From the NCBI GenBank assembly GCA_017591395.1, contig WEDG01005074.1, positions 62,001 to 126,000 on the forward strand: a stretch of DNA of 64,000 nt, written 5' to 3'. The stretch's first letter is position 1. The number at the start of each line of letters is the position of its first letter. Below are positions 22,140-34,679 of the stretch, in pieces. The notes beneath the pieces were generated by a model. It worked only from the letters and a program-made list of their open reading frames with translations, did not search any database and was not told the DNA's origin. Made by a program: the position numbers and the translations under genes. Source of the stretch: Schistocephalus solidus (taxonomy: Eukaryota; Platyhelminthes; Cestoda; Diphyllobothriidea; Diphyllobothriidae).

Positions 22140-22345
22140 GGCGCAGGTTTGGAGCATTTGCAAGTAGAACGAGCTCCTAGCTCAATGCTAGAGCGTTGGA
22201 CGCAATCAACAAAGATCCTGCGTTCGAATCTCAGGTGCTACAAACTTAAGTTTGGGTATGACTGGATGATAGCGGATAATAAGCCTTCTGTCTCCTTTTT
22301 CTTTATGGGTAATCTACTTCTGCTATATTCCTGACCGCTATGCGG
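22140..22345 (+). mobile_element. tRNA-headed SINE copy
   Basis: A-box-like TAGCTCAATGCTAGAGC (22178-22194) and B-box-like GTTCGAATC (22222-22230) in tRNA-like spacing, followed by GGTATGACTGG and GATAATAAGCC of the shared body and CTGACCGCTATGCGGCTGTC at the 3' end. The end block recurs, read on the minus strand, near 58630-58650. The hammerhead-like part is damaged here: GACTGG is followed by ATGATAG, and the GAAA segment is deleted. This copy has the best preserved Pol III boxes in the window. Confidence 0.7.
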
Positions 22346-23515
22346 CTGTCTTCAAGGGTCCCATTTTGAGAAAAAGGGCACAACTGGACGAGCAGGTCAA
22401 GTCGACCGACAGGCAAAAACCGTTAGTACGAGAAATAAAAAGCATATCTGAAGATGCAAAACTGTCAGCAAGGAAATTGTGACGGAAAAATTATATCTTA
22501 TTACCTCGCATATCGTCCTATATCTACCATCACAAATAGGTAACCTACCGGTTTTCCAGTGCAACCATTTTATTTGAAGTATACAGCAAACATGCAGCTC
22601 AAAAACTTGTGTCAAAAGCAGCATATATGTAGAGAGAATTCCAAAAAACGATGAGTACAATGTAGCATAACAAAACTTTCAGTCAATTAGGTCATCAGTT
22701 GTGTGTCAAGGCAAATTTTAAAAGAGCCAAGAGGTGCTATGCTCATGCGCTTCGTGGAACCCGAGGAGTAATCAGACACTAGAAGTAGTCAAAGAGGCCT
22801 AGCACTGCAAACGAAGAGATCTGCCTAAATGTTCAATTTCATTTGCCGCTACTTACACAATAAACTGATGTCACATACTTCTATGCTATTTTCTCGGAAT
22901 AAGAACCTATTCTTCTGCGAACAGCGGAGTCGCTAGCTTCAGTCTTAGAAATTAGAATGTTCTCACCTTAGATTTCAGATTTTATTAGTCAAAATAACCT
23001 CCAAAGCGCGTTGACACTAACACTGGCGACATCTAATTATTGGAGAATCAACCTAAAAACTAGCATCCTTGCAAAAGCTAGAGGAACCGAAACGCTGTTT
23101 TCCGAAGGTTTCCTGCGTCTCTTTGATCAATGAGCTTTAAAAGCGCTTTATTAGACAGACTACTTCCACTCTCGTGCCATTCGCCCAAATCAAAGCCTGT
23201 AGCGTCTACGACTGGGGTCCCTCGCCTGATTAACAGGAGCACAGGTCGATCAGAAATTATATGACGTAAATAAAAATGCTAACGGCAGTAACAGAGTCGG
23301 GTATGGTTAGAACATCATTAGAACATGCCTAATAAAAAATATTATTCGACATAACTTCCTAAGATTAGTTAACAGTGATCAGAAAATCACGCAGTGAAAG
23401 AAAAAGGTGGTATTAGAAGCCTTTAAGTAAACTTTGTTAGCGCCCGACACCGAAAACTCAGCTCCCCGAACTTTTTTCCATGCAATAAGACCATGCTTGC
23501 ATTTCGGGAAGCTTT
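22346..23515. other. No recognisable feature
   Basis: AT-rich DNA; an 87-codon antisense open stretch at 22397-22660 has no motif. Confidence 0.4.
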
Positions 23516-23519
23516 TCAT

Positions 23520-24034
23520 CCCTCCGAAGGATGACTCGAAGATGCCGGTATAAGGTAGACACCGGCGCCTGATGGACTCCTCCCCCTGACCCACTTGCCT
23601 CTCTGGCTCCTTCGGCATGTGCAGTTGACTGGTCACCTGCGTCACTTTCAACACCGGTCGCTCGACACGGATATAAAACACCCTCTCAGGGAGGACCGCC
23701 TCAGAGAAGCAAAACGGGGACGACAACCCTGTTATCGGTCGTGTGTGTGTGTGCACGCGCACGCGCCAGCGACCGGATTCTCGACCGCAGGGGAGGCGAG
23801 AGGGGAGGAGGAGTGAGGCAGTGAAGAACTTTTGGACAAGAGACGAAGTAAAGGACGACCCACAGATGCCTGTCCCGATTGTTTTATATCTCTGGATACT
23901 TGTTTGTGCTTGCGTTGACAGCGACTGACGTTTGTTTTGGCAAAATAAAGCCTAGCCTCTCCACACGATTATGTGTGTTCTTTTTATCCTCGTTCAGGGC
24001 CGCAGGTATGTAGGCAGTTGTCAGCGTGTTGACA
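23520..24034 (+). mobile_element. LTR-like segment with TATA box and poly(A) signal
   Basis: A GC-richer block holds a TATA-like ATATAAAAC (23671-23679). A GT/CG-rich tract follows at 23740-23767. About 270 bp downstream of the TATA box lies AATAAA (23944-23949) with a T-rich/GT-rich stretch after it. The block ends in GTTGTCAGCGTGTTGACA (24017-24034), of the ...ACA type expected at an LTR end. No primer-binding site was recognised after it, and no gag/pol lies nearby, so it would be a solo or truncated LTR. A GC-rich promoter/terminator cassette of another kind is possible. The left end could not be placed. Confidence 0.4.
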
Positions 24035-24035
24035 C

Positions 24036-27000
24036 GTGGTTTCCTCTTGCAAAATTTGGTCCTTTTTTCCTCTGGGTAGACAAGCTGGAGGGCATAGAGT
24101 GATTTGTTCAGTATGAAGATTGGTTTGCTTAATAAAAAAGAAAACTAAACGAAAATAGATAAATGCAGGGCTAGTTCAAACCACTGAGCTCTCTGTCCAT
24201 CATTACGTGGACGAAATTTATTGCTTAACCCTTTCTGCAGCAGACCTTTGGCAATGCAGGCTTCGTTCATAATAATAAACAGTACAACGGAGTTCAACTT
24301 TCAAAATCGATTAACGTTAATTTAGACAGACTGCAGTTATAGAGGAATTTAAACTTCTTATTTATCAGTCTCAACGTGTCCGGTCAAATGTAAAATATAT
24401 GAGCCCAATTTATGGGTCTATTTACTTAAATCTTTAGATCATCAAAAGGGTTTTTTATCACTGACTGTCAGTGACATCTTTCCAGTTCGAGGGTTCGGTC
24501 CACTCAAATGTATTTTAGGATCTGTCTGATTGGAAAAAGTTATATATGCAGCTTCACCTAGACAGACACGGAGAAAGTTAGTTACTGACATTTGCAGTAA
24601 TTTTTTGGTAGCTGGAAGTTGTTGAACCAACTGTTTTTTGTAAGGCTGTCATTTGATATTTTACCGCAGGCCTATCGGTCAACAAATGGCGTCTTCAGTA
24701 ACGAACCCAAATTACAAATCGATTTCTTTGTCCATAAATACGATGAAATAACACAATGAAGAGGTTGGCTAGTTTAATTATGCTTGAAATTACCTGCTCT
24801 TTCTCGAGAAATCCCGTTCAGGGTATCTGAATCTCCATTGACAACGCAAATGCGGCTTTCGTTTCAGCGAGAAATTTCGCTTTCTTCTTCCTTAAAATGT
24901 AACAGTCATAAAGTGTTTTTGTCTAATAGCCGAGTGTGAAGTGATCAGCAGAGAGCAAGGCATTTTCGGGTTTAGAAAACGAAAAAAACCAAATGACAGT
25001 TTGAGATCTTTACATATAAGTACACCGATTGGTATTGCTAGCACACGGAGTCACAAAATGCACAAATGACCAAAGCTCCAAGTGAGGTATATCAACTGAG
25101 TCGTAGACCCTCTCCTCTAAAGGCTGCTTGTGATTTGCAGTCTCGATAATTGATTTTGAATGCTGCCTAAGTATGATGGGTGCTTTTATACATTCTCTTA
25201 TACATTAGCGACAATTCTTTATAATAGAATTTCATATGAATTTCATATGTAATGAGTGAAAGGTGTTCTAAATATTTAGGAGAATTATATTCTTGAAACA
25301 GCTACGGTTTTTAACCCTTTATATCAGCCAGACGTGTTGCAAAACCGATCTTATTTGTACCGAAATAGGATATGGAGAAAGAATTGATTGAAGTAATAAA
25401 ACCGTGCTTATTCTCTAAGGGTAGTAATTGGGATATTAATCGAGTGTCGGATTATAGAATTGCCCAGGTTAATAAATCACGATTCTTATTAATTTTGGGA
25501 TTTCTGGAAGGCGATTGGTCGGTTACTGCATTTTCAAAGGAACAATCGCGGTTTTGATCGGGTCACCTTTTGAAAAAACATCGAAGCACCACACGTATAA
25601 AAAACGTACAGCAAATCCGAACGGACAAGGGAACTGAAAATATTGCAATATCATTCACCCAGAGGCTTTAAGCAAATACCTATAGAAAGCTGCAGGACGT
25701 GAAGAAATTCTATAAGATCAGTAAGCATTATAGTGTAGGAATATGCCGCTACCGTGGTTACGAAGTTGATTTAAACGGATACATATGAGTATGCTCATAA
25801 CAAAGTAGTTAACTAACTATGAAGGAAATTTGCAATTTGAGGTTTTCCGAATCCGAAAGTCCATTGTATACATTTATTATAGTTCGTAGATAGCAAGTTA
25901 AAGCGGTCAAAACAAATTTTCTGGACGCAGTTTAGGATTATAAATACAAGTGGTAACTTGCGGAGTCTATATTGAAGATATATACTTGTAATAGAGCGTT
26001 TTTAAAACTACCACCATCCTTGAAATAAAAATGTGATCGTACTTTTTTTATAACAATTGCATCTGCGTTTTCTCAACCAGTTCCAGGAATTCACATTTTC
26101 ACTTATATTGGCAAAGTTTTCTAGACTGGTCTTATCAAGTTTGGCTTAAGGTATTAACCCGTAAAGAGATGGCAACACAAAATTACCTTGGAGGAAATTA
26201 TAGAAAGAGTGAAGTGTGTCAGTATTTGATCATTTAAATCAAGTAGCAAAGGTTTCCAGAATGTTTTTTTTTTAATTTTCAGGTGTTACAATAAAGATTC
26301 TTATTCTAAACCACCTGAAGTATGAAGATAAACATGCAAATGAGCCGATATTGACTGGCAGTTTTGCGTGATTCAGTTTGTTCAGAAAAATGTCATCTCT
26401 CTGAATGCAAGAATGCGTACAACACATATTTCTCTTAGTGCAAGTAGAATAATAAAGAGTGAATTTTGGCGTTGGAGCCTGTCACAGTAGCTCTATAAAA
26501 ATACAATGTCTTTAACATGAGGAGTAAGTTGTCCATATTGGGTTAGAACGCATAAGCGCTATTTTCTTAGAAGTGATTTCAATGTTCGTAATTAAGAACC
26601 CCGAATGCGTGGTTTTTTTCAAACGAGAAATCGGCTCGAGGCTCTGCAGTTTGTCTTCTTCGTCACAGGAGTAGCACCCTAACGTAAAGCGCACTAAACA
26701 GCCGGTGATTGTGGAATTTCTTTAACTATGGTAGCATATAAATCAACCGTCTACAAGGGATTGTCAAACAAATTTTAACAGCTTCTCTCTTCTTATTCAC
26801 AGAATACTATCTTACTGGAGGAAGAGATGGAGTTTGGTCCCACTTATGCTTGCCTCACCAAAATCAACGACTCATATTTGGGAAACAGAGCGCTCTAATA
26901 GTCTTGCTTTCAAAATTTCCGATATTTAAAGATTACTTGGTAGTCTTGGCCAAGAATCAGATTATCTTAGTATTATTCACTCATAAAAGGTGTTGAACTG

Positions 27001-27475
27001 TAAACGGGCTGGACCATTTCGCGGTCATAATAGCTCACAGAATGCGTTTATCGAGCTACACTGGGCTCGCACGAGTTCATAACTATTGCCGTACACGCGT
27101 GTGGTGCGCCTCAGAGGTAGGCTTTCACACCGCATCAGCTTCTGTGCCCATTCTCATCAGAATCTGGTTGACAGGCTCGGTAACTCAACTGGTGCATGTG
27201 ATAGCGAATAGAGGGTGAGCCCGACACTGGGAACCCACCTCCTCGGAAATTCATCGCATTTCTAACTGTCATAAATGTGACGCGCTGAAAGTCGTGATTT
27301 AAAAAGGCTGCTAACTAATGAGATAAGTCGATGCTTCTCCGTACTAAGAGTAAAGCTGTATTGGCTCCTTAGTGTGGGATCTGTGGCAGACTCAGTAGCG
27401 TGAGCTCATGGTCGCCCTTATTGAAGACTGATACATGCTATGCTACCAGCTTGTGCGTTATATGCCTAGAAATGT
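24036..27475. other. Long AT-rich stretch without recognised features
   Basis: Several short open stretches only. A tRNA-like fragment may lie near 27175-27245 (TAACTCAACTGGTGCATG), but no matching B box is clear. Confidence 0.4.
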
Positions 27476-27479
27476 TGTT

Positions 27480-27660
27480 AAGTTTTGTTATTCACTGTGC
27501 ACACCCCATCCCCGGTCATCTTGGCATTGTCGTTCTCGGAGAATCTGGGTGAGGGAAAAGGAAGTGCGGTAGATGCTGCGTAAGCTTGCATTACTTTTAA
27601 CTAATTATCGCGCCGGTCGCCGACGCTGCACTAGCTCCGTAGGACATGCTCTGAACATCT
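27480..27660 (-). repeat. Probable DR1 fragment
   Basis: On the minus strand GCGCGATAATTAG, then GCAAGCTTACGCAGCATCTA followed by CCGCACTTCC, then CTCACCCAG correspond to the GCGCGTGATTAAG, TAGACTTGCGTGGCAGCTAC and CGCACTCT blocks of DR1. The start and 3' part are not recognisable. Confidence 0.4.
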
Positions 27661-27839
27661 TCGTTTGCTACTGTCGAATTTTCTGGTGCGGGAAAGCTGA
27701 ATCTGTTGAAAAGAGGTATAAATATAGCCCTGCGAAATGCTTTATAAATTCGGTAAAAATATGATATGTATTCGGGGTGGGTTTAATATGCAAGACTCGC
27801 TACTAAATTTACTAAGAAAGGCATTGTTCTGTTGAGTTC

Positions 27840-27910
27840 TTCCAAAGGTTAGGGTTAGGGGAAGGGTTAAGGTTAAGATTATGTTTACAGATGGGGTTAA
27901 GTTTAGAGTC
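27840..27910 (+). repeat. Telomere-like minisatellite, short
   Basis: GGTTAGGGTTAGGGGAAGGG followed by TTAAGGTTAAGATTATG and GGGGTTAAG: two near-canonical TTAGGG units decaying into variants. The G-rich strand is plus. Confidence 0.65.
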
Positions 27911-30620
27911 CTGCGATCTAAGGCCCAACCCATACAACGCCTACTAAAACTAATTTTCATAACTCAACTTCCACGTGTTATCCGTTGCTGACCCCAACTG
28001 CATACTATAACCTTGTCATAACTTCATCTGTAAATAAAGTTTCAGAGCCCACTGATGTTGGCGTTTAGCTCTACAATTATAAGGAGAAACCTAGATATAT
28101 ATGTCTCGTTGGTAATAAATTCCGCGGTGGAAGTTCGTGAACTCAGGCCAAATACCACATTGTTTTGTCTCTGTGACTACATATTTCAGTCGATCAAATT
28201 TTAGTAGATTATTTTGGCCTGCCAAAAACATACATAGTATTTATACTTTTCATGGATATCTGTTAAATATGAGGTGTTCGAAAACTATAAACGACCTTAT
28301 ATCCTTCCGCCTGAAGTATTGAATACCCCTTCAAATAAACTTTCCAAAAAGCTGTGAATGCATCACCAAAATGTAACCATATCCTTTAAGATATTTTCTT
28401 ATCGAGGAATTCCGTTAACAACTGTAATGGCATTTTCACTCAAAGAGAACTGTCTTTTATGTTACAATGTCTCTCAGATATACTTATCTTGAAACCGCCG
28501 TTTAGTAACGAAGGCAAGTCAAATCCTATAGATTTCACCAGAAGTCGTTGAAAGTTGTTACCAGTAGGTGACCTATCGCACGAAAAATTAATCAAAATTC
28601 TAAGACGTGTTTTCGATCAAAACGGATTACTAAGGAATATTTAATTGTAGTATTGATTATACTGTGACATATTCCCGCAATATTTTAGTCAAACCAGGAT
28701 GTTTGTACTTGAATGAGCTTTCCTTGGATCGCCTGCAGCTACTGCGCTCCTTGAAACTGAATGTGAAATTAGTAGGAATGTTAAACATCCATTTGCGATG
28801 TCCTTATATATTTTAGTAAATTTCGTTGAAAATACGCATATAAATATTCTTTATAGCATTTATTTGGTAGAAAATTACGTTCGAGTTAAATGTTATGCTT
28901 TAAAAAGGAATATAATTTAATTATCAAAAACGGTTGAGGTTCCCGAAGAATTTTGATGCCGTTCTGCATTTAAAATTGGGTATCGGGTTTCCAACCACTT
29001 GCTGTGTGTTTTCCATGTAAGGCAAATGATGACTTTCTTAACGCGATAAAGACATTATATGCCTTAATGGGATCATAATGGGATTAAACGTATATGCTTC
29101 AGAAGTAATAGTAACAAACGGACAGCCACGATGACCTACGAATGCATATTATTTGAACGTAAAAAGCTCATAATAAAAAACTATTTTTAAAAGAAGGATG
29201 CGATTTTCATAGGAAAAACATTTAAATTGGACGTAATTTATTTTACCAAATAAGTGCAAGAAAGGATATTTTGATTAATGTTTTTTTATAAAATATATTT
29301 AAATTTATAAGAGCATCCAAAATTCATCGGTGAATGCCATCTATTTATGCAATCATTTTAGGTGACCATGTAGCCGACAGTCGAAAGAAAGATTATTTAA
29401 ACGTCAAAATCCTGAAGGGATCGAAATAGGTTATAACTAACTATTATAATCCCACAGAATTAATAATTTTAATTGAAAACACATTTCAGAATTTTGGTTA
29501 ACTTTTCATAAGATAGGTCAGCTGCGAAATGCTATGTCACCTCATAATAAGCACAGGGCTAAGGGGAAGAAAACAAAATAAAAATGTATTTTCAGCTTGT
29601 CCATGGGCTTCCAGTCGTTTTTTTGGAATTACGGTCGAACCCTGTAGTTCCCAAGTGACGTGTTGGTTTCAGCTGTTGACTTTTCCAAGCAAGCCTCGCA
29701 CTTTGGCCCGCATTTATACCCTCTAATTTTGCCCCACCATGTGCACTTTGTACGCCTCTTAATTACCTTAAATGCGCTGAGGAGGATGGAACTGCTTGAA
29801 TTACAATGCCACGGAAATATTTCGGAGACAGAAATTTGAAGTTATACTGTTTGACCGCCTGCAGCATTGCCACGCTTAGTAGGACTGGTGTTGGTTCTAT
29901 CTGCTCATGTCATCCAAATATGCACTGAACTGATAAATTTGCCGAATATGCTCAATTCCTTATAAATCCTGGAAAAATGTCTGTTTACTTAGCATGCAGA
30001 AATGATCATCTATAGCGAAGTGTTGAATATCGCAATGACTTCTTTTCACGAAGGATGCTTTGCTTTAAAGGAACTATCAGATATGCTGCAAATTTTAAAA
30101 TGCGATAATAATAACCCATGCGACGTATTTTGCTAACTGCTTATTCTCAATGAGTGTGCATTTAGTAAACCCGAGTCAGTCACCTATGTAAAGAGAAGAA
30201 TACTTCCACTTTAGGTGGTGTGTCAACACTTTAGGTGCTTATGCAATAAAGTTCGATTGGACAGACGACAGGACCATTCAGGGAGTAAGCCTCCGATTAC
30301 ATTAAAAGGAGACTGAAATTTTCTGTCAAAATTGATAGAATTTAATTTGAAACCATCTAAGCTTGACAAATGCCTAGAAAATGAGATAAGGGAATGAAGC
30401 TACGTACACGTTTCACTGAGACTACTCTGGGGCTGTTAAAAATAAGTACGTACACGAAAAGTAACAGAATGAGTAGGTACAATTGAACTACGTGGTTGAA
30501 TGCACATTTTAGGTAAATGAATGATTTCCGCCTAATACTTCAACGTTCAATATTTTAAAGTTTATTCGGCTGAAATAGTCCATTAGCTGATTTTAAAATT
30601 CATCCATAATCCTTAAAAAT
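27911..30620. other. AT-rich DNA without recognised features
   Basis: Very low GC, particularly 28600-29500. No repeat family or coding signal was seen. Confidence 0.45.
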
Positions 30621-30624
30621 ATGA

Positions 30625-30870
30625 CAGTTCGACCGTCGATCTCGACGAGGTCAACCGTATGCTCCACACCAGGTGGTGCAGTGACGGTGACTTGCGCGTG
30701 AATAAGTTTAAGTGATATTAGCCTTGCGCTGCAGCTACCGCACTCTATCCTCCTCCCCCACCTGAGCCTGGTGTCACGACAGAGTCAAGAAGACCGGAGA
30801 TGGGAGAGGGCGCAGGTGGCTGGCGCGGTTGGCGCCACCTCTGGGCGTACCAACACACATGTACAGTCAC
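30625..30870 (+). repeat. DR1 dispersed repeat copy
   Basis: Starts GTTCGACCGTCG at 30627. It continues through CCAGGTGGTGCAGTGACGGT, GACTTGCGCGTGAATAAGTT, a TTGCGCTGCAGCTACCGCAC block, CACCTGAGCCTGGTGTC, GACAGAGTCAAGAAGACCGG and GAGATGGGAGAGGGCGCAGG. Similarity stops near 30870, so the second half of the family is missing. Confidence 0.7.
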
Positions 30871-30874
30871 AAAA

Positions 30875-31800
30875 TATGACTAATTTTCATCCAGCTGAAA
30901 GGTTTTTCCAGCAAGCAAAATACATGAAAAGCATATCTGTCTTATGGTCTTCGTTTTGAAGAATGAAATGTATGCAATTGCTTTTCACAAAGTGTAAATT
31001 TTAAAATCTATGTGTTTTGAGTACTAATATAGACATCGTAAAAAGTGATTCTTTTTCCCTATGTTAAACGGTAACCTCGGTAAACTGTTGTTTTTAGCAA
31101 TTGGGGTCAGGTTGTTACACATGTTCTCATATAATAAGCTTCAATCTTACTCGAATTCTAAGTTATCTGATTTCAAATTGTCCTCCATCCTTTCGTTAGT
31201 TAGTTTCGAAATGAATTAGTCATTTTCTCCTTTCCAGGCACATACAGTCTGTGATCCACCAGAGGAAAAATTCCGAAATTAACAAAAGATTGATTATAAC
31301 TCACAAACCGGCATTAACGCGTGTACAAAAGCTTTGAAATGTCAATGAACAACTTTAAGCAAATTTAAAATTTAAAGAAATTTGAAAAGTAGTATTACTT
31401 TGTTGAGAAATACCTTTTTTTTAAAAAAGCGTCAAGTTCTGTTAACATATAAAAATCCCTGTAAATGCGACAAATAAATTGAAATAGAATTGTCAGGTGA
31501 TAGCGTAAGCATGAGCATTTCTGGAATTTCAGAGGACTATTCAATTTATAAGATTGAGCATGTAGTGTTCTATAGGAAATGGTTTTCTCAGAAGCAAATC
31601 CTCTCAAGAAAACAAAATAATCCGACCAAATATATGCTATATTACTCACTAAAAGTTTGGTCACACGAGTAAGGTCACCTACTATATGTTCATATTCTTG
31701 TTTCAGAACCGGAAGTTTATACTTGCCTTTTCAATGTGCAATCTCCATCTCATTTATTTGAATTAATCAGTAACATCTTCCACTGATTATGCTTCGAGGT
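30875..31800. other. AT-rich DNA, nothing recognised
   Basis: No repeat, RNA or coding signal was recognised. Confidence 0.45.
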
Positions 31801-31808
31801 CCTTGAAA

Positions 31809-31879
31809 AAAATAAGACTAGCAACAACTGCTTACTTCAACTGAACAGTAAAAGTAAGCAGTTGTCGTAGTCTTATTTT
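31809..31879. repeat. Near-perfect hairpin, 27-28 bp arms, 16-nt loop
   Basis: The left arm (31809-31836) and right arm (31853-31879) are reverse complements except for one short mismatch/indel (TAGCAA against TTGTCGTA). Arm pairing is AAAATAAGACTA...CAACTGCTTACT. Size and loop are in the range of microRNA precursors, but neither arm resembles a microRNA known to me. An inverted insertion or fold-back transposon relic is equally possible. Confidence 0.7.
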
Positions 31880-32435
31880 GTCGTTTATGATTAAGCATAG
31901 ATTTGATACACCTTATCCCTACAGACTTGCTTGACTTCAAAACGGAAGATTATTCTCTTTCCCACCTATAAATTTCAGACCCTGTTCCCTGCATATGGCC
32001 TCTTTGAATTTTTCATTTTCTGATCTGAGTTTCCAAAGACTTTCTTTCACAGTTATTTTTGTTACATTGGCACTATAAGTGGCTCATGTTTTGTGTGCTG
32101 CCTCCGTCACACAGTGTCTCATTATGTTAATAAAGTGCTATAAGTGAATTTTATTTGCCTCCTTGTGCCCATTTACGGCTCATTAAATGCTAGAGAAAAT
32201 AAACGCGACTGGTTTCCTCGCCAAGAATAGCAACTCGAGGGTAACTCAAGCATAGTGACACAGGAAACGTCCAACAGATTTTGCATAATAAGGTACGTTG
32301 CACGTTATATTTAGATACCACGAAGGTGCATCAAGTCTTAAGTGTAATCTAACACCTATATAGAAGCTAACAATCTCCGCTGGCACCCTGTCAGCATTGA
32401 GGTTTCTAGAAGCTACTTCTGAACGAAGAAAAATA
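31880..32435. other. No recognisable feature
   Basis: AT-rich DNA with no coding or repeat signal seen. Confidence 0.4.
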
Positions 32436-32437
32436 TA

Positions 32438-32720
32438 CTAGTCATGAAAAATTAACTTCCAGACAGTTTGGCTGTTACAGTGGTCAATAACCAGCACAGT
32501 CCCAAAAAGTGGACTTGACAGTGGGGAATTGCAGATGAATTCATTTAGATTAAAACAATCTTTCGCTGCATCCACCACAATCTCTCTGTTCACAACCATC
32601 TGACTCTGATTTGGAGACAACTTGCTGACATCGGAAGATGAACAAGGCTTTAGTAGAGGATAAAGTTGATCAGCCCATAAACGTGTGCCAGACATGATCG
32701 GACCAAGGTTCTACATGTAT
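32438..32720 (-). other. Open stretch, possible exon
   Basis: The antisense frame is open for 85 codons from an ATG at 32695. It can be extended upstream to an acceptor-like ATGTAG at about 32712, giving NLGPIMSGTRLWADQLYPLL, then SSSDVSKLSPNQSQMVV and VVDAAKDCFNLNEF. The composition looks more protein-like than neighbouring chance frames. No family is recognised, and no convincing donor site was found near the 3' end. Chance cannot be excluded. Confidence 0.22.
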
Positions 32721-33230
32721 TAGGTAAAAACAGGCATCCCTTGGAAAGAAGAAACTTTAAGTAAAGTCATGTTTAACCCTGTGCTCAGACGAACGAGAGT
32801 GGATTTATGTGAGACCTGAAGCGGATGCTGGTCACTGCTTGGTAATCAGTTAACGGATAACTCCATGATAAACCCGGTGAAAATCATTGGCTCTTTAAGA
32901 AGGCCGCGTTAAAGACATCTTGGCAAAATATATAAAATCAAAAAAAATTATCGTTAAAAATGTATTCGCAACTCAAAATCAGATGTCATAATGGCAGGGG
33001 CAAGTTTAGGAATAACACAAAGAAATTGGGATTCATACTTCGCACAGATTTGTAGAACATCCAATGTGTAAACGGGTTTTTTTATTTTTGCAGTTGATGA
33101 GTAAAATCTGTTGGAAGTTGTCCACATAAAACTTTATGAATGTTATATAAGGTAAGAAGGAATTTCGGGATGAAGTTACTTATCGGAGGCCTTCGGTCAG
33201 GAAGGTGCGCGAGCAGTTTAACTTGCAAAA

Positions 33231-33581
33231 ATGAAAAAGGTAGGTGATGAATTGCTTTATTTGCTTACTACTGTCTGTCAGTGGCATATGTATACTCATA
33301 AATTACGTCCGGATTTTATGCTATTAAAAATCAGTCCTTATATCACATGGGCAATCATGCAACTTAACCCTTCACAATTCAAATCAAACCTTTTTACTTA
33401 CAACTCGTTTGTTGTTCTGATGCAAACTAATGAAATCGTGTCTTCCAAAACGGAGTTGAAGCTTCATCTTTGCATTAAATACGCATTGGCTGTAAACATT
33501 TTATTGAAAATGTATGATTTCTTCTTAAAAACGGCCTATCATTACTGCATTGGGTATGCTACTCCGTTTTTTGGGATTTAA
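33231..33581 (+). other. 116-codon open stretch, status unknown
   Basis: Rich in Leu, Tyr, Phe, Lys and Asn, as expected for translated AT-rich DNA. No domain, signal or splice context was recognised. Listed for its length; probably chance. Confidence 0.12.
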
Positions 33582-33589
33582 ATGCTTAT

Positions 33590-34070
33590 TATTATATAGT
33601 TCATGAAATTGCAGGATAATACCATGGGATCAAAATATATCCTAAATTATCGACCTTAAGTATCAGAAAACTGCAGCTTGATTTACTGGAACAAGGCTTT
33701 TGGTGTAAGCCTAAAATTTGCGTAAAATTTTAAATTAAGTACTTCCTTCTTCAGCCATACAGGTTGTCTTGGGCATTGCGTAAATTGAATCTATCATGCA
33801 ACCATTTCGCTGTGGTAAAAGCCTTGCGTGTTAAATATTTAAATCCTTGTCATACTTGGAGAATTTGCTTACAATTCTAGGTCATGGCAAGGTTTCATCA
33901 TTGTGCCAGTGTAAATATTCATTCATGTTAAATGCGCTCAGACAAATAATGGTAAGCAAGACGATTGGCGTTCTGACCCCCACATTAAACGTAAAAATCA
34001 GGGTATAAATACATCCAGCATTATGGTGGCCTTGCGATTAATTCCAACAGGAATATGCATTGCCACAAAC
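33590..34070. other. No recognisable feature
   Basis: The right edge (GTGGCCTTGCGATTAATTCC, 34025-34044) matches the left flank of the minisatellite at 51000, which suggests a shared element end. Confidence 0.4.
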
Positions 34071-34074
34071 TAAC

Positions 34075-34145
34075 TTCAACCCTAGCCTAAGGCTAACCCT
34101 AACCGCTATAACTCTAGCCCCAACGCTAACCCTGACCCCACGGAG
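34075..34145 (-). repeat. Telomere-like minisatellite
   Basis: CCCTAGCCTAAGGCTAACCC followed by TAACCGC, then CTCTAGCCCCAACGCTAACC and CTGACCCC: CCCTAA-type variants with the G-rich strand on minus. Left flank GTGGCCTTGCG recurs at about 50961 beside an oppositely oriented array. Confidence 0.65.
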
Positions 34146-34675
34146 TTTAAGCTGAAGGCATCTAATATATGGGGGTGCTTATATTCGTGTCCAAACTTTT
34201 GCAGCATTCATGAGTTTAAAAAATGACTTGATATTTTTTTCCATTATCCTATCAGCTCTTGTAAATACTCCTGATTTTCCCTCCCTTCAGTAGAACCAGT
34301 GGTTTGAAAGCCTAATTCTTTGCACTTTTTGAGTAATCACCTTATAGCCACTATCATCAAATGGCAATTTCTTAATATGACCTATTCGAAACTCCCATAA
34401 ATGAGGGATCGAGGCATTCACCCCATTAAGTGATGGAATGTGCGGGGAACAGTTATCGGTGATACGCGTAGACTAGCTGTCTAGATCTGTCAGTCTTATG
34501 TGGTCAATCCACATTTCAGGTGGAAGACTGACTTGAAGATTGGACTAGGGCCTGGGAGAGGGACTAGAGGGTTGGGTCGACGCTGCGGGCTGTGGCTCAA
34601 TAGCCCTCAGCGCATATTCCTCAGTATAAAAATTTTGAGGTGCTTCTAACCTATCATAGTCTACTAAACGCCGGG
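34146..34675. other. No recognisable feature
   Basis: No coding or repeat signal recognised. Confidence 0.35.
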
Positions 34676-34679
34676 GATT

